Assembly (NCBI RefSeq): GCF_036785885.1
Contig: NC_092320.1
Coordinates: 24,863,557-24,927,556 of the forward strand
Direction of reading: 5' to 3'
Source: Coffea arabica
Taxonomy: Eukaryota > Streptophyta > Magnoliopsida > Gentianales > Rubiaceae
DNA length: 64,000 nucleotides
The position numbers and the translations under genes were made by a program. Below, piece after piece: positions 43,684-56,058 of this stretch. The notes under the pieces are model-generated. The model did no database searches, was not told where the DNA came from, and was given only the letters and a program-made list of their open reading frames with translations. Each line of letters opens with the position of its first letter. The first letter of the stretch is position 1.

Positions 43684-46324
43684 TCTGTAGATTTAAAATA
43701 AAAATAATTCAAATGAAGGAATAAAAGTTGTTAGAAAAAGTAGAAATTGCGTTTTAGAGCTTAATTGAGAGAAACTTAAATGTTTGTGTAGAACCAAATA
43801 ATCAAATGACCTACAAAATCTCTTCAATTGGCTATGTCACATAGAAGAGATAAATCAGACTTTAAGTTCAGCTTCCTCGTCAATCAGAGGTACCTTCCTG
43901 CATTTATCATCATGCCTCCAGCAAACTATCTCATATTGAAGATCTGCATCTCCATCTACCCATGAGTTTTCATTTGATCAGAGTTTATTGCCAAAATAAC
44001 TCTTCTTTCGAAACATATACCCAAAGTAACCTAGTTTTAAAATTTATTACCTTTATAATTCTTTTTTTGTTACATAAGTTGCATATGTGGCAGGATAGAG
44101 ATAGAGGCACATTTCATCTCTCCTTCCCAACTAATATTTTCCCCGATTCTCTCTTTGAACCTTCCCACCTTTTTTTTTCGGTTCGTTATTTTTCGTTCTT
44201 TCATTATTTTTCCTTGTCAAATGTAATTGCCAGAAGCCAATATTTATATTAACAACATCTAAAACTTCATTGTCATTCCTGATATTATATCTGTGGATGA
44301 AAATATTCTCCTCAATTTGATAATCTCAAGGTAAACGAAGATTATTCTCTTATCTTTTCTATTGTGCAATTTTTGGAACATTCCTATGGCCTTCAAAAAT
44401 TTTGAATACTAATTGTTTTAACAAATGATTTCTCACACCGTGTGTTTGATAAAATGTTAATAGGAAAACTACGTAACAACATAGATTCATACTCAATATG
44501 TTTGATTTCCGCCACATATATAAGCATGTTCATTTGTAGCGCCTCTCTATCACATGATCAAATAATCTCGTATACTTGAAGTATTTTTGCACATTTATTC
44601 AACATTAATTAATGGCTTGTGTTACTTTCAAGAAACTTTAGCATTATATCAATTGCAATAGTTTGATTACTTTTTGTAAAAGTTCTTTTCAAGGAGTCGG
44701 AAGCATAACATAAAACAAATATGATAGCCTTGACGTTTTTGTAACTTTTTCTTGTTATTGCTTTCAATTTTCATTGCAACTTTTGTATTTTGCAAATTTA
44801 TTTTTGAAAAATATATGCAATAAGTTTGATACATTTAAAAAAATTACAGAGAGCAATAATAGCAAGGTCAATAATGGTAGAATTTATTTTAAATAATTAT
44901 AAGGAAATTATTAAAGTTATGCAATCTTCTTGTGCCTCTATAATAAAAAAGTTTAAATTTTTAGTTTTTGTTGGAAAGTATATACTAGATTAAAGCTTTC
45001 CTTTATTGTTATACTACATGGCAATCAGGCTAATTAGGTGGCAACAATAACATCGATTTGGGAATAAAATTTGAAAGTGAATCATATTGGAAATATTTTT
45101 TAGAAAGAGTGGTTATTTTGGCAAAAAACTCCATTTGATCAAAAGTAATTTCTTGGATAGCGGAGGCTCCACATTAACAGTAATAGAAGGTTCTAATACT
45201 CATTAATTGTATCACTACACGCCAGTGGAGGACCATGGGAGGAACTTTGAAGTTCCCAGCAAAAAACAAATTCATTGTTGTGGAATGGAACAAGACAAAA
45301 CGACCAAGCATGTCCAAACTGAAGCAAGGGACGCTTCTACCACGCACAGAAGGAATCTTCTGTGCATGCTGCATGGAACTAATGAAAGTTCAACAACTCA
45401 ATATGGATCCACTCAGTTAATATTGGAACCTGAGTGAGCGTGGGTGACCGGCTTACATCCGAAGCGTATATTGATAACATACAAAATCAAATTCAAAATG
45501 AAGATGGATATTCCGCAGTTTTGACATTCAATGATCATTAATTCAATTATACTAATATTCAAAATTAAGTATCCATATTACAATCATGCTATTGAATTAT
45601 TTCCTTCCACTAAACCTGATTTACCCTTTTTTTTCCTCGCAGGGAGGACAATAACTAATTTAACCATATGTAAACATATGAAATTAAATTACATGAAATA
45701 TTTCTAATTGACTACAGAACAATTACAATATTTTTCGATTTTAGTTAAAACTCTGTCAATTTTGAGAATACTTATGTACTTTTCATCAATCTTAATCTCA
45801 GCTTCAATTTTTTATTTACACTAGTAATCATTAGTTATCATCCGTTTTGATTCTAAATTCGATCACATGATGAACAATTATTGCTTAGTAATCATTGATT
45901 TTAATCTCAAACTTCTCTTTGATTGAGAATTACATTTTAATCACCCAATACCATTCTCCATTCGGGTTTCATGATGATTAATTGTTGCTTAATTATCATC
46001 AATTTTAATCTCAACTTCGCTTTGATTGAGAATCACATTTTATCACTCCATAGCAATCTACATTTTGGTTTAAAGGCCATTATGCCCATTACAATTGTGA
46101 TCACTCATTTACAATCTTGACTCCGGTTGAAAAATTGCCGTGTCACTTGTGTTTCCAATGACTCGTCACACGAATTAACAACTCTAATCGACTTCCCTCC
46201 ATGTTTTACTTCACTTTAACATTTTTCTAATGTTTATGATAACTCTTCCATTTTTTAATTAATCATCTATAATCTCGATTCTAGTTTCAAAACAACTTAT
46301 TCACTTATTTTATTATTACTCATG

Positions 46325-46854
46325 TAGACCTGTCAATGGGTTGGGTACGGGTCGGAATTGAACATTTCAGACTTAGACCCGTTTTGGTATACATGTTCCA
46401 GATTCAACTCGTATACGTGATGGGTCTTACACTTAATCTTCCAGATCCAGGTTCGATGGGTAACGAGTCGAATTTTATGCTAAGTATATATTTTTATAAT
46501 GATTAATTTATTGTATAATAAGCATTATTGCATCAATAAGTATATATATCATTATAATAATAAGTATTATTGTATATATTATTGTATTATTGTATAGTAA
46601 TAAACATATATTATTATTATAATAAGTATTATTGCATTAATAATTATATATTTTTTATAATTATTAATTTATTTAAATGGGTCTAGGTCAGATACAGGTT
46701 GGAATGCAATACTTCGTATTCGGTCCATCTTTTTATTAGGAAAAAGGCGTCGGGATTTGAGCCGGGTATACGAACTTGTATTGTACCCATACTTGGCAAA
46801 AATTAGCGAGTCCAGGCCGGGTCTGAGTCTAGACCCGGACCACTTATAGGCCTA
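46325..46854. mobile_element. hAT-type MITE, copy B
   Basis: Same element as at 35936-36473, 8 bp shorter because one TTGTATTA unit of the core is missing. The flanking TACTCATG and TACACATG are the same. Confidence 0.78.
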
Positions 46855-47265
46855 TACACATGTACAATATCAATTCTGGTTTGAAAGCCTCTACATCAAT
46901 TATGATTATCAATGCTCAACTATAATCTCGCTTTTAGTTTTAAAGCCACTGTGTGAATAATGTATATGATTATTCATCTACAATCTTGCTTCTGATATGA
47001 AATTTGTTAAAGTAAAACCTCTATAGATTAATACTCGATAAATTAATAACCTTGATTAAATAATAAATTGTTTCAATCTTAACCTGGGCTAATGAGCTAA
47101 ATTAATTATTTTGATAAAAATAAAAAAGTAATAATTTTTTAAAAAAAATTGTATAACCTTTGATCCCATTTATAGCATAAATAAATAATTCACTAAAATT
47201 ACATGTCATATTTTCCTAAAATATGAGTTTATTATTAATTTATGAACGCCTTTTAAAACGAAAAG

Positions 47266-47711
47266 CTATAGGTTAATAATGAGATAAGTAAGAAGATTTT
47301 GTGTTTGTTTATTATAAAAGAGGGGTCTTTCTAGGTCTTGATGAATTTTGAAACTCCAGCAAAAAATCCATGGTACTTTGAATTCTACATGGAATAATAT
47401 TGGCTTTGTATACTCTTCCCCCTTGACATTTTTGAGATAAGTTTGAAATCCCATTAAGACATTTGGAGGTAGTATTTCTTTTTGAGGGCCGAACCATTGC
47501 CACCAATGGCTAAACCAAATTGGAAATTCTCTGTTGCAACTTTCTTTGAAGGTAAAAAACCATAAATGGTTGAATGGTCTGTATAGGAAAGCACGATACT
47601 AGGCCATTTTGTAATCTTGATATGTAAATCCATCTGGAATAAATCTAACTGAGAATGATTTTTTAGAATAAAGAGAAGTCCATTCATTTGGGGAACAAAC
47701 TTATACATGCA
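47266..47711 (-). pseudogene. Inverted pararetroviral ORF fragment, copy B
   Basis: Duplicate of the minus-strand fragment at 36885-37330, with a few substitutions (for example KNVKGEEY for KKAKGEEY). The same breaks are present, so the decay predates the duplication. Confidence 0.5.
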
Positions 47712-48014
47712 AATGCATATTTAAGATTTTGAAGTACTATTACTTTATTTGAATTACATTTCTATTTTGACTTGGCTAATTCATGCATTTATGTTTACAT
47801 ATTTTATTAAACTTTTACTGAAATCATTGGTAAGACTTTGATGCCTTGTTAGACCGTTGGTAAGTCCAGGATAGGATGTTTTCGGCATAGTGCTCAGTTG
47901 TTCCTGATTAGGTAAAACTTTAATTAAATATACAACATGGATGCATTTCTTAGATAATTAAAAATAGGATCTAATTCAAAGCAAGATAATATAGTACAAA
48001 GTCATGAATATCAT

Positions 48015-48640
48015 ATGCCTGTTAATAATTCAGACTGGACAATTCCAGAAGAAAAAATAGAACATATCTATAGAATAGGTTCTTTAGATTTCAAAACAGC
48101 TTTATCAGTTAAAACACATGAAGAAACAATATCTATTCAAGAAGAATATCAATCTATCCCATTATTAAATCATAGTACAATTCAAAAATATTTAAATAAA
48201 GGATATCGATATATTCATATAGGTTTAATACAAATTGCTGTAAAACCTTTATTCCATCTAGGAGTCGATGCTCCAATATATTTAGCATTAAGAGATACTA
48301 GACTTAAACGATATAAAACTTCCTTACTTTCTATGATTCAAACAAATGTTTGCAATGGACCTATATATTTTAACTGTGCTCCAAATTTTTCAATAGACTT
48401 AACAGACCCACATATTCTGAATTCAGTCATTTTAGATATTCATCTACAAGGAAATGAATTTGAAAAACATACAAAGAATTTTGCAGTAATATATAGAATA
48501 TATTATAGACCATTATCTTCACATTTAAATCCTAAATTTATAATGACCCCAACTCTTAAAGAAGAAACAACCTTATTACAAGTAGATGCAGATAGACCAA
48601 CAACTTATACTCCAAAAAGATTAAAATGGAATGAAATTAC
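48015..48640 (+). pseudogene. Caulimovirid movement protein, copy B, split by gypsy element
   Basis: Same frame as copy A from ATG 48015 to KRLKWNEIT, where the LTR begins. An artefactual open frame continues a short way into the LTR to 48713. The remainder resumes at 63460 with the duplicated ATTAC. Confidence 0.85.
48636..48640. other. Target-site duplication ATTAC (left)
   Basis: ATTAC occurs immediately before the left LTR and again at 63460-63464 after the right LTR. The corresponding position of copy A (about 38256-38260) has it once, uninterrupted. Confidence 0.95.
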
Positions 48641-51600
48641 TGTCGCGCCCCATTTTTCGCTATGGAAAATAAAAAAGTTTTATAAAAGAATTTGTTTTAT
48701 TAATAATAAATAAAAAAAGACCTAGAATGGGACTTTGAAAAATGCGACGATTTGGGTCCAAAATTTAGTCTAAAAGGGTTTTTAAGAAAAAATAGGAGTC
48801 GCCACTTGGTATGGGATTTTGGTGTACCAAGTCACCCAAAAAATATTTTTGACAAAAATAAAATAAAACCCTTTTCGACAACTGCAGGTCTTTGAAAACA
48901 GAGAAAATGAGTTCGGGAGTCACGGTTGAAGAAAGGGAAGGCAAAGGTTCAATTAATTCAAATCTAAGGCACCCTTTCAACCTAGTCTAAGCTAGTTGCG
49001 AGGTTTAGTCAAAATTTTCCTAATCTAACCCTTAATTTATCGCATTTGGATGTTTTCTACATGGATGCAAATCTAAAAATATCGAAAGGGGCAAAATGTT
49101 CATTCAAGGATTTAATTGGACCAATCGCATTAATTGCGAAAGCCAAAATGATTCCTTGAAAGTGTCACGAGTACGCAAATGATGAAATTAAAATAAAAGA
49201 AAAGAAATTAAATTATATACATATATATAAGTGACCAAAGAAAAGGGGAATGCAACATAAAGGGTACGGGAGACAAAAACTCGTGACCTAATTTTCCTAT
49301 ACAAGGATTAATGGGATATTTAAACTAAAAAGTTATAATAACCCATTTCCCATGTTTGAAAATAATTATCCTAACATGAACAAGCAAATGAACTAGATTA
49401 AATGAGATGCGATTCTAAATGACATGATTAGTGCCTATAGAGGGTAGGGGATAATATAATAGGGAACATTATACAATATGAGAAAAATCCTAAAAATAAA
49501 AATATGCATGAAAATGTAGTGAATAGCACACAAAAATGAATCTAACGCAAGACGACCTAAAGGGTCTAGCATTGGACTAGCCCATTCCTAAAAATCCTTA
49601 CTAGCGTTGGACTAGCAAGTAAATAGAGGAAAAAAAAAAGCCACAACTAGCGTTGGACTAGTGTGGTGACGTCATGCATTAATAATTCATAGTGAAACAA
49701 ATAAAACATAAATTAAAACAAATAAACACATAAGAGCACGTAGCACATAACACGTAAACATAATATCTAGATGCCAAAATCCTAAGAAAAGCGGATAAAA
49801 CACATAACACATAAGCCACATAAACACGCAACCTACCTATTACATCGGGGAGCGCCTAACTACAATCTAGAAGGGAAAAATATAATAAAACAAATCTAAT
49901 TATCCTATCTATTACATTTTTGAGGTATTTAAATGCCTCTTGAATCATTGTAAAAAATTAACTAAAATATATGTAAGAAAACTTGAATGAATATTTAAAT
50001 CAAATAAATAAAGCATATAAAAATATAAACACATAGGAACACATAAGAGCACATAAGAGCACGTAATTGACATTGAAATAATAAAAATAGGGGTACCTCC
50101 CGTTTGAAGTGGTGACTAAATGGAGTCAAATTGTCCTATTTATACTCACAATGAACAAAAGGATCACGGCACCAATTTAATTGAAAAAAGAAAATAATAA
50201 TACAAGTACTAAATTCACACTAATATGTCAGACGTAAAGAAATTTAAGCAAATCTAAAAATTCCAAGTTAAGTATATTCTAAAGTAACATAATTAGCTAT
50301 TAAAGAAAAGAAATAATCATAACAAAGAGAGTCAAAATTCACTATGGACTGAATTGCAAAGATTGAAAAATCTTTGGGGACAAAAAATATATTTTTCCAA
50401 AGTTTAGGGGTCAAAATTAAATGAAAGATAAAATTCAGGGACCAAAATGCAATTAATTTAAGGACCTAGGTGAAAGAAATTTAAAATGTTCTGGGCCACA
50501 ATGAAACTACTCCAAAGATCAGGAGCCAAAGTGCAAATCGTAACCAGATCTGGGCAAGAAAAAGGGCGTCGGGCCACTCTTTTTATTTTACTTGGGCCAA
50601 CCTACCTAAGCCCAACTGAAAACCCAAGCTAAAACACACAGGCCAGCCCGTCTTTTTATCCCTCAAGCCCAGCCAAAAATTCATGGGCTCCAACCTCCGA
50701 GCCCAACCGAAACCCAAAAGAAAAATAAACCAAAGCCCAGCCCCAAAACCTAACAAAACTAGCTCCTGGCCCAACCGAAAAAAAAACATTAACCCAAACC
50801 ATTTTCTTTCTTTTCTTTTCTTTTTTTTTTCTCTTCTTCTTCTTTCTTTTCTTTCTTCCCCGTTCGTTCCGTCTCTTCTTCTTCCCAGGCGAGCTGAAGC
50901 TTCAGCTTCAGCTGGCGGCCATGGTGGTCGCCGGTGGCGCCGCCGCCGCCGACCGCCACCGCCGGTGACCTCTCCAGTCACCAAAAATCCTCAAAATACA
51001 CCCCCTCACTCGATTTTTCGCGTAGGTTCCATTTCCGGATTTAGTTTTTACCAAAGGCGACCCAAAAGTGGCCAAAATATCAAAATACAGTCCAGTTTTT
51101 ATTTTTTTAAAAAACACCCAAATCTTCACCAAAAATCATAAAATTTATGCTAAAACGCTCCTTATAGCTTCTACATTACAGCTATAATCTTAGTTTGACA
51201 AGAAGACAACATAAAAGGGCTAAAATAAAGTAAAACAGCCCTCTAAAATTCTTTTTTTTTTATTTTGGCATTTTTTCAATCAGTTAACATGCATATACAA
51301 AAATAATCTTTCTTCTCCTCAGTCTAATCTTGGACAGGCCCAAAAACATCACAACAACAAAACCAACAAGAGAAAGGGACAAAGCAGCACCTAAACACTT
51401 TTTAATCTAATTAATTGAGGAGAAGAAAAACTGGAAAAAAAGGAAACAAAATGTACCTCAATGGAGATTGCAGTCCTTTGTCTAAGTTTTTGATGAAATT
51501 TGTCAAGCTCCAATAGCCCAACCCGTCGCTGCCTCCCTTTTGTTGTCTGCAAGGGTGTTGTGGAAATATTGGGAGAGAGGAGGTCCGAGAGATGTATTCA

Positions 51601-52043
51601 GAGGGAAAAAAAATTGGAGTCTTGGTTTTGTTGAGAGCAAAAGAAAATGGCCGAGAGAGTGTCCCCTTTTTTTCTTTCTTCTGTCCGTTTTTTTTTTTTG
51701 AGTCCACCCAGAGAGGGAGGGAAAAATTTTCTTTTGTCTTGTCTTCTGTGTGTGTGTCTCGAGAGAGTAAATTGAGGGAATAGTTTTTTTTTTGTCCCTC
51801 TTGTCTGATGAGGGGGAGAGCCGAGAGAGGAAATTGAGCCAAAAAGGTGGAGTCTTGTTCTCATTTTTTTCCTTTTTTTTTTTAATATTTTGGTTTGTTG
51901 TTGTTTTTTTTTTTCTAAAATAAACTTGTGAAAATGAGAAAATTACACAATAAAATGTAAAAAATAAATAAATAAATAAAAAACTTATCAAATAGATAAA
52001 ATCCAATAAAACATTGAAAATTGACAAAAATTTGGTGTCTACA
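48641..52043 (-). repeat. 3' LTR of the gypsy element (left)
   Basis: About 3.4 kb. On the plus strand it starts TGTCGCGCCCCATTTTTC and ends GGTGTCTACA; in element orientation it is TGTAGACACC...GGGGCGCGACA. It contains repeated AGCGTTGGACTAG motifs (about 49567-49665), polypyrimidine runs (50800-50885) and a GC-rich GCCGCCGCC patch (50935-50965). Several open frames here are compositional. Confidence 0.93.
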
Positions 52044-52062
52044 ACTTGCCCCTCTTTGTCTA
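52044..52062 (-). other. Polypurine tract
   Basis: Directly inside the left LTR the minus strand reads GACAAAGAGGGGCAAGT, the expected plus-strand priming site next to a 3' LTR. Confidence 0.65.
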
Positions 52063-52300
52063 GAGTTTCAAAGAAACTCAAGACAAAGATATAGACACCA
52101 AATTGCTTACCTGTTTCTTTTAACTGCACCTGAGCTAAAATAAAAAATCAACACTTGGCTATAATTATTGAGCAAAATAATGCAATGAAATTACAAAAAC
52201 GTGACCGAACTCATGTAGAGTTGCCTATGTATCCCGCCATGGGTATCAGGTTAAACGTAGTTCAAATGCAAGCTATTCGAACGACTGACGCTTTTGAAAT

Positions 52301-53337
52301 GAGGACTGACCCCAAAATTTTAAAATGGACTGACCCAAACAAAAAATTTAAAACGGGACTGACCCGAACGAGAAATTATCATGGGACTGACCCGAACAAG
52401 AATTTAAACATGGGACTGACCCGAACGAGAAATTTTAAATATGGGACTGACCCGAACGAGAAATTTTAAATATGGGACTGACCCGAACGAGAATTTAAAC
52501 ATGGGACTAATCCGAACGAGAATTTATCATGAGACTGACCCGAACAAGAATTTAAACATGGGACTGACCCGAACGAGAAATTAAACATGGGACTGACCCG
52601 AACAAGAAATTTAAACACGGGACTGACCCGAACCAGAACTTAAACATGGGACTGACCCGAACGAGAATCTAAACATGGGACTGACCCGAACAGGAAATTA
52701 AACATGGGACTGACCCGAACGAGAATTTATCATGGGACTGACCCGAACAAGAATTTAAACATGGGATTGACGCGAACGAGAAATTAAACATGGGACTGAC
52801 CCGAACAAGAAATTTAAACACGGGACTGACTCGAACGAGAAATTATCATGGGACTGACCCGAACAAGAATTTAAACATGGGACTGACCCAAACAGGAATT
52901 TAAACATGGGATTGACCCGAATAAGAAATTTAAACATGGGACTGACCCGAGCGAGAATTTACCATGGGACTGATCCGAACGAGAATTTAAACATGGGACT
53001 GACTCGAACAAGAAATTTAAACACGGGACTGACCCGAACGAGAAATTATCATGAGACTGACCCGAACAAGAATTTAAACATGGGACTGACCCGAACGAGA
53101 AATTATCATGGGACTGACCCGAATAAGAATTTAAACATAGGACTGACCCGAACGAGAAATTATCATGGGACTGACCCGAGCGAGAATTTACCATGGGACT
53201 GACCCGAACAGGAATTTAAACATGGGATTGACCCGAACAGGAATTTAAACATGGGATTGACCCGAACAAGAAATTTAAACACGGGACTGACTCGAACAAG
53301 AAATTATCATGGGACTGACCCGAACAAAAAATTTAAA
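52301..53337. repeat. Minisatellite, about 29-bp unit, about 35 copies
   Basis: The unit is about CATGGGACTGACCCGAACGA followed by GAATTTAAA. Lengths vary between 27 and 31 bp, and variants carry AAATTATCATG or AACACGGG. The units abut without spacers. It sits in the 3' non-coding part of the element, where Tat-type elements often carry satellite-like arrays. Confidence 0.93.
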
Positions 53338-54225
53338 ATGAGAAATTCCAGTATACTTACCTGAAAATAGCCCAAATTTTTTTTTTTTTTTGCCCCAGTA
53401 GAGGTTAAGTTTATGCATCTAAGCCAATAGTTGATTCTGCATTGCCATGTTGTTGCACCTTTTGATCAAACTTGCTTGCAACATTTTTCGATCCGCCTTT
53501 GTTCACTGGAGAACTCTTTCCGATACCGACTCCAGTGCAAGTTGTGATTGTTTTCATCTATGCATGCAATTTTTCTGCAAAAGAGAAAGAACAAAGAAAT
53601 TGCCACCATCATTTGATCCGTTTCCCTTTGAGAATCGTGTAAACATGAGTCTTTTGATGCCTTCATCCACTTTTGCTGTGGCATTTTTTTTTTCAGACTA
53701 ACCAGGTATGCATTTTGCCATATTGTGAAACCTGCGTAGCCAGCTTTGCTGAATTTCAACCATTTTCAAAAGATGACTGAATCCAAATATGCTTCGAATA
53801 AACCATAGGGATTGTCATTCACCAAAATTCAATGATAAAAATAAAAATATAAAAAATAATATAAAAAAATGAAATATGCAAGGTAATTTCACATGTCATA
53901 CAGAAATGGATATGCAAAAGAATGCAAATTCAACTAATTGGACTTTAAAACCTACAAAATGCCATAAATACAAGCGATTGAGAAAAGATGAGCTTCATAA
54001 GAATGTATTTGTAAAAGAACATTTTTACAACGTGACACAGCTTTTGGCCAACTGATGTCATATTCGAATCTCTGGATATCTTTGTTCCGGAATTCAACAT
54101 TGGCAGAAGTATAACAAAACGAAGAGAAATTCAAATGAACCAAAGTCACCAGCTGTTTCTCCTCGTGCTCGCTTACTGCAGAACCCTACCTTGGCGTCCT
54201 TTCGGATTTTCACCAAGATTGCCCC
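53338..54225. other. 3' non-coding part of the gypsy element
   Basis: No gene was recognised. The open frames are short and without motif. Confidence 0.4.
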
Positions 54226-54358
54226 CACCCTTTTTGTTTTGTTTTTTGTTTTGTTTTTTTTTTGTTTTTGTTTTTTGTTTTTGTTTTTTGTTTTGTTTTT
54301 TTGTTTTTGTTTTCCTTTTCTTTTCTCTTTTCTTTTTTTCTTTCCCCCTTTTTTTTTT
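54226..54358. repeat. T-rich (TTTTGTTTT)n low-complexity tract
   Basis: TTTTG/TTTTTTG repeats grading into TTTTC runs. It accounts for the Phe-rich and Lys-rich open frames across it. Confidence 0.8.
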
Positions 54359-54787
54359 TGAGGTGTCCTTTCAAGTTTTCACCTAAGAAACAATAGAAAA
54401 TCTCGACCATGATCAATTTCGGCATGTGAGTTGAAGATTGCTGGCATCAGTAAAATGCGCTTCTCCTATAAGGTTAGGCGAAGGCATTATGGGCATCACT
54501 TGCCAATTGATTAGCGAATTTCCTAATAGAAATACAGCAAGTGACGAAAGTCAGGACTTTGGGCTTTTGTAATGAGGTCAGGTGGGGTGTTTTTCAAGAA
54601 AAGTTGAGGCTTGAAAGCAATTTTTTTTTTTTGAGAGATGTGAAATAACCTGAAATTGCATCATTTTGAAATTATCTCCAATTTTTGAATGAAATCGAGG
54701 AAATTTTGCCCTAGTTTGATTGGATTTTTCTCTCTTTGCATTTTCTTCATTGCATTTTTCTCACTTTTGCATTTTTCTTCAAAAACT

Positions 54788-54980
54788 AAATTTGCCCCAG
54801 TGTGGGGTTCTTTCTTCTTTTCATCTCTCTTTCAAAATAAATTTGCTCCAGTGTGGAGTTTTCCTTTTCTTTCTGATCATCTTTTTCAAAATAAATTTGC
54901 CCCTGTGTGGGGCTTTTCTTTTCCTTTTCCTCTTTTGGATCATCTTTTTCAAAATAAATTTGCCCCAGTGTGGGGTTTGC
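54788..54980. repeat. Four copies of a 50-65-bp repeat (TTTGCCCCAGTGTGGGGTT)
   Basis: Units start AAATTTGCYCCWGTGTGGRG and are separated by T/C-rich filler, with CTTTTTCAAAATAAA shared by the last three. Each unit has a small palindrome CCCCAGTGTGGGG. Confidence 0.8.
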
Positions 54981-55099
54981 AATTCTCAGGGGCTGTCAAA
55001 CGAAAATTATTGTTCTGATAGCTCAAAGGGGATGATTAGGAATGAAATGTTTTGATTGGAAAGGAAGATGGCCTGACTTTTGTCTCGTCCCTTGCGTGA

Positions 55100-55742
55100 T
55101 TTCTAAAAGAAATTTGCATAATCAAATAAAGAACTTCTTACACATGTCTAAGTCGATAGGTTGAGGGAATGTCTGTCCATCCATCTCTGCTAAAACAAGT
55201 GCTCCGCCCGATAGCACCTTTTGAACGACAAATGGGCCTTGCCAGTTTGGGGCAAATTTGCCTTTGGCCTCATCTTGTATTGGCAAAATTCACTTTAGCA
55301 CTTTGTCTTCTTCTTCGGAGGATCGCCGGTGGACATTTTTGTTGTAAGCACGGGCCATGCGTTTTTGGTAACATTGGCAGCGACATATAGCATTCAGACG
55401 CTTTTCATCAATCAGAGCCAATTGTTAAAAAAATCTACTTCAACCAATCAGCTTCTTCTAACTTGGCTTCCATTAGAATACGCAATGAAGGGGATTTCTT
55501 TTCTGCTCTTCATTCAGATGTATACTTATCCTTATTTCTTTGACCTCAGTCTCAGTGCCAATGTTAACAATCTCTGTTTCTTCTAGGTTCGGTTTAGATT
55601 TCTCTTCATATTGTTCAAACCTTTTGAAAAAACCAGATACTTTCTCGTTATCACTCTCGTTTTGAATTTCAGGTTCCATAATGTCAAAGTCGAGAGTGAT
55701 ATCGAGATTGCCGTCACCGGATTCCAGAACAGTGATATCCAA
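55100..55742 (-). pseudogene. pol remnant: pre-RT linker fused to integrase C-terminus
   Basis: The minus strand from 55742 reads an acidic linker ending ETEIVNIGTETEVKEIRISI, which in Tat-type polyproteins lies between protease and RT. Within 100 bp, after EADWLK-like text and stops near 55450-55490, comes LALIDEKRLNAI, QCYQKRMARAYNKNV and NWQGPFVVQKVLSGGALVLAE, the C-terminal end of Tat-type integrase. RT, RNase H and the integrase core are missing between them. This is an internal deletion scar, not a working gene. Confidence 0.8.
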
Positions 55743-56058
55743 AGGTCAAACAATTTTATTTTTGGCTATCTAAAAGAATGTAAAAGGAAATTAAAACAAT
55801 ACACAATCAACCAGTATAAACAAAATGGTATCGAACAAACAAGAATAATGAAAATATGTAACTATGCACTCCGTTGAAAAATTCAAAAAGCAACACAAGA
55901 GCTTGATAATGCGAAAATTGTTTTAGCCAAAACTATTTACACAAAATCAGTGACAATTTTTATGAATTTTAGCAATTGACAACCCCCAGATTTATCGAAA
56001 TTCCCTTCGAGAGAGAAGGTACTCGGCAATCCAATTGTGCAAAACTCCTTCAAGATTT
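55743..56058. other. Gap between gag and pol remnant
   Basis: Should hold the protease part of the element; no DTG/DSG motif was recognised, so it is probably deleted or decayed. Confidence 0.4.

Larger units (their letters stand above)
33305..43692 (+). repeat. 10,388-bp tandem unit, copy A (endogenous pararetrovirus plus 4.3 kb AT-rich DNA)
   Basis: The segment starting TTAAAATAAAAATAATTC at 33305 restarts at 43693 and stays nearly identical for at least 5.3 kb of comparable sequence (through 48640 and again 63460-64000). The repeat extends into the movement-protein gene and beyond, so these are not LTRs but a head-to-tail duplication. Left of 33305 and left of 43693 the sequences are unrelated, which fixes the junction. 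Small differences include an 8-bp deletion in copy B within the hAT element and one inserted G near 45112. Confidence 0.92.
43693..48640 (+). repeat. 10.4-kb tandem unit, copy B, left part
   Basis: Repeats 33305-38264 almost base for base: the same AT-rich part, hAT element, inverted viral fragment and movement-protein gene start. It is cut at 48640 by the gypsy insertion. Substitutions noticed include the changes giving RIGSLDF for RIGPLDF and YLNKGYRY for YLSKGYRY in the movement protein. Confidence 0.92.

Noticed and set aside
33305..48014. Reading the two near-identical 4-5 kb segments as LTRs of one giant retroelement around the viral genes
   Set aside because: The identity does not end at TG...CA boundaries but continues through the movement-protein gene and, after the gypsy insertion, on to the window end; hence a tandem unit.
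50583..51141. Open frames of 133 and 152 codons in the gypsy LTRs (also at 61996-62524)
   Set aside because: They overlap each other on opposite strands, are built of polypyrimidine/polypurine and GCC runs, and contain no known domain.
51411..52129. Open frames of 143-208 codons at the LTR end (also 62825-63557)
   Set aside because: Lys/Phe-rich translations of homopolymer-rich LTR DNA; the frames differ between the two LTRs by small indels.
52301..53337. Regular short repeats that might suggest a CRISPR array, or a repetitive protein
   Set aside because: Units abut without unique spacers, lengths vary by 1-4 bp, the context is a plant LTR element, and open frames on both strands are a by-product of repetition.
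54135..54425. Phe-rich plus-strand and Lys-rich minus-strand frames
   Set aside because: Direct translation of the (TTTTG)n tract.
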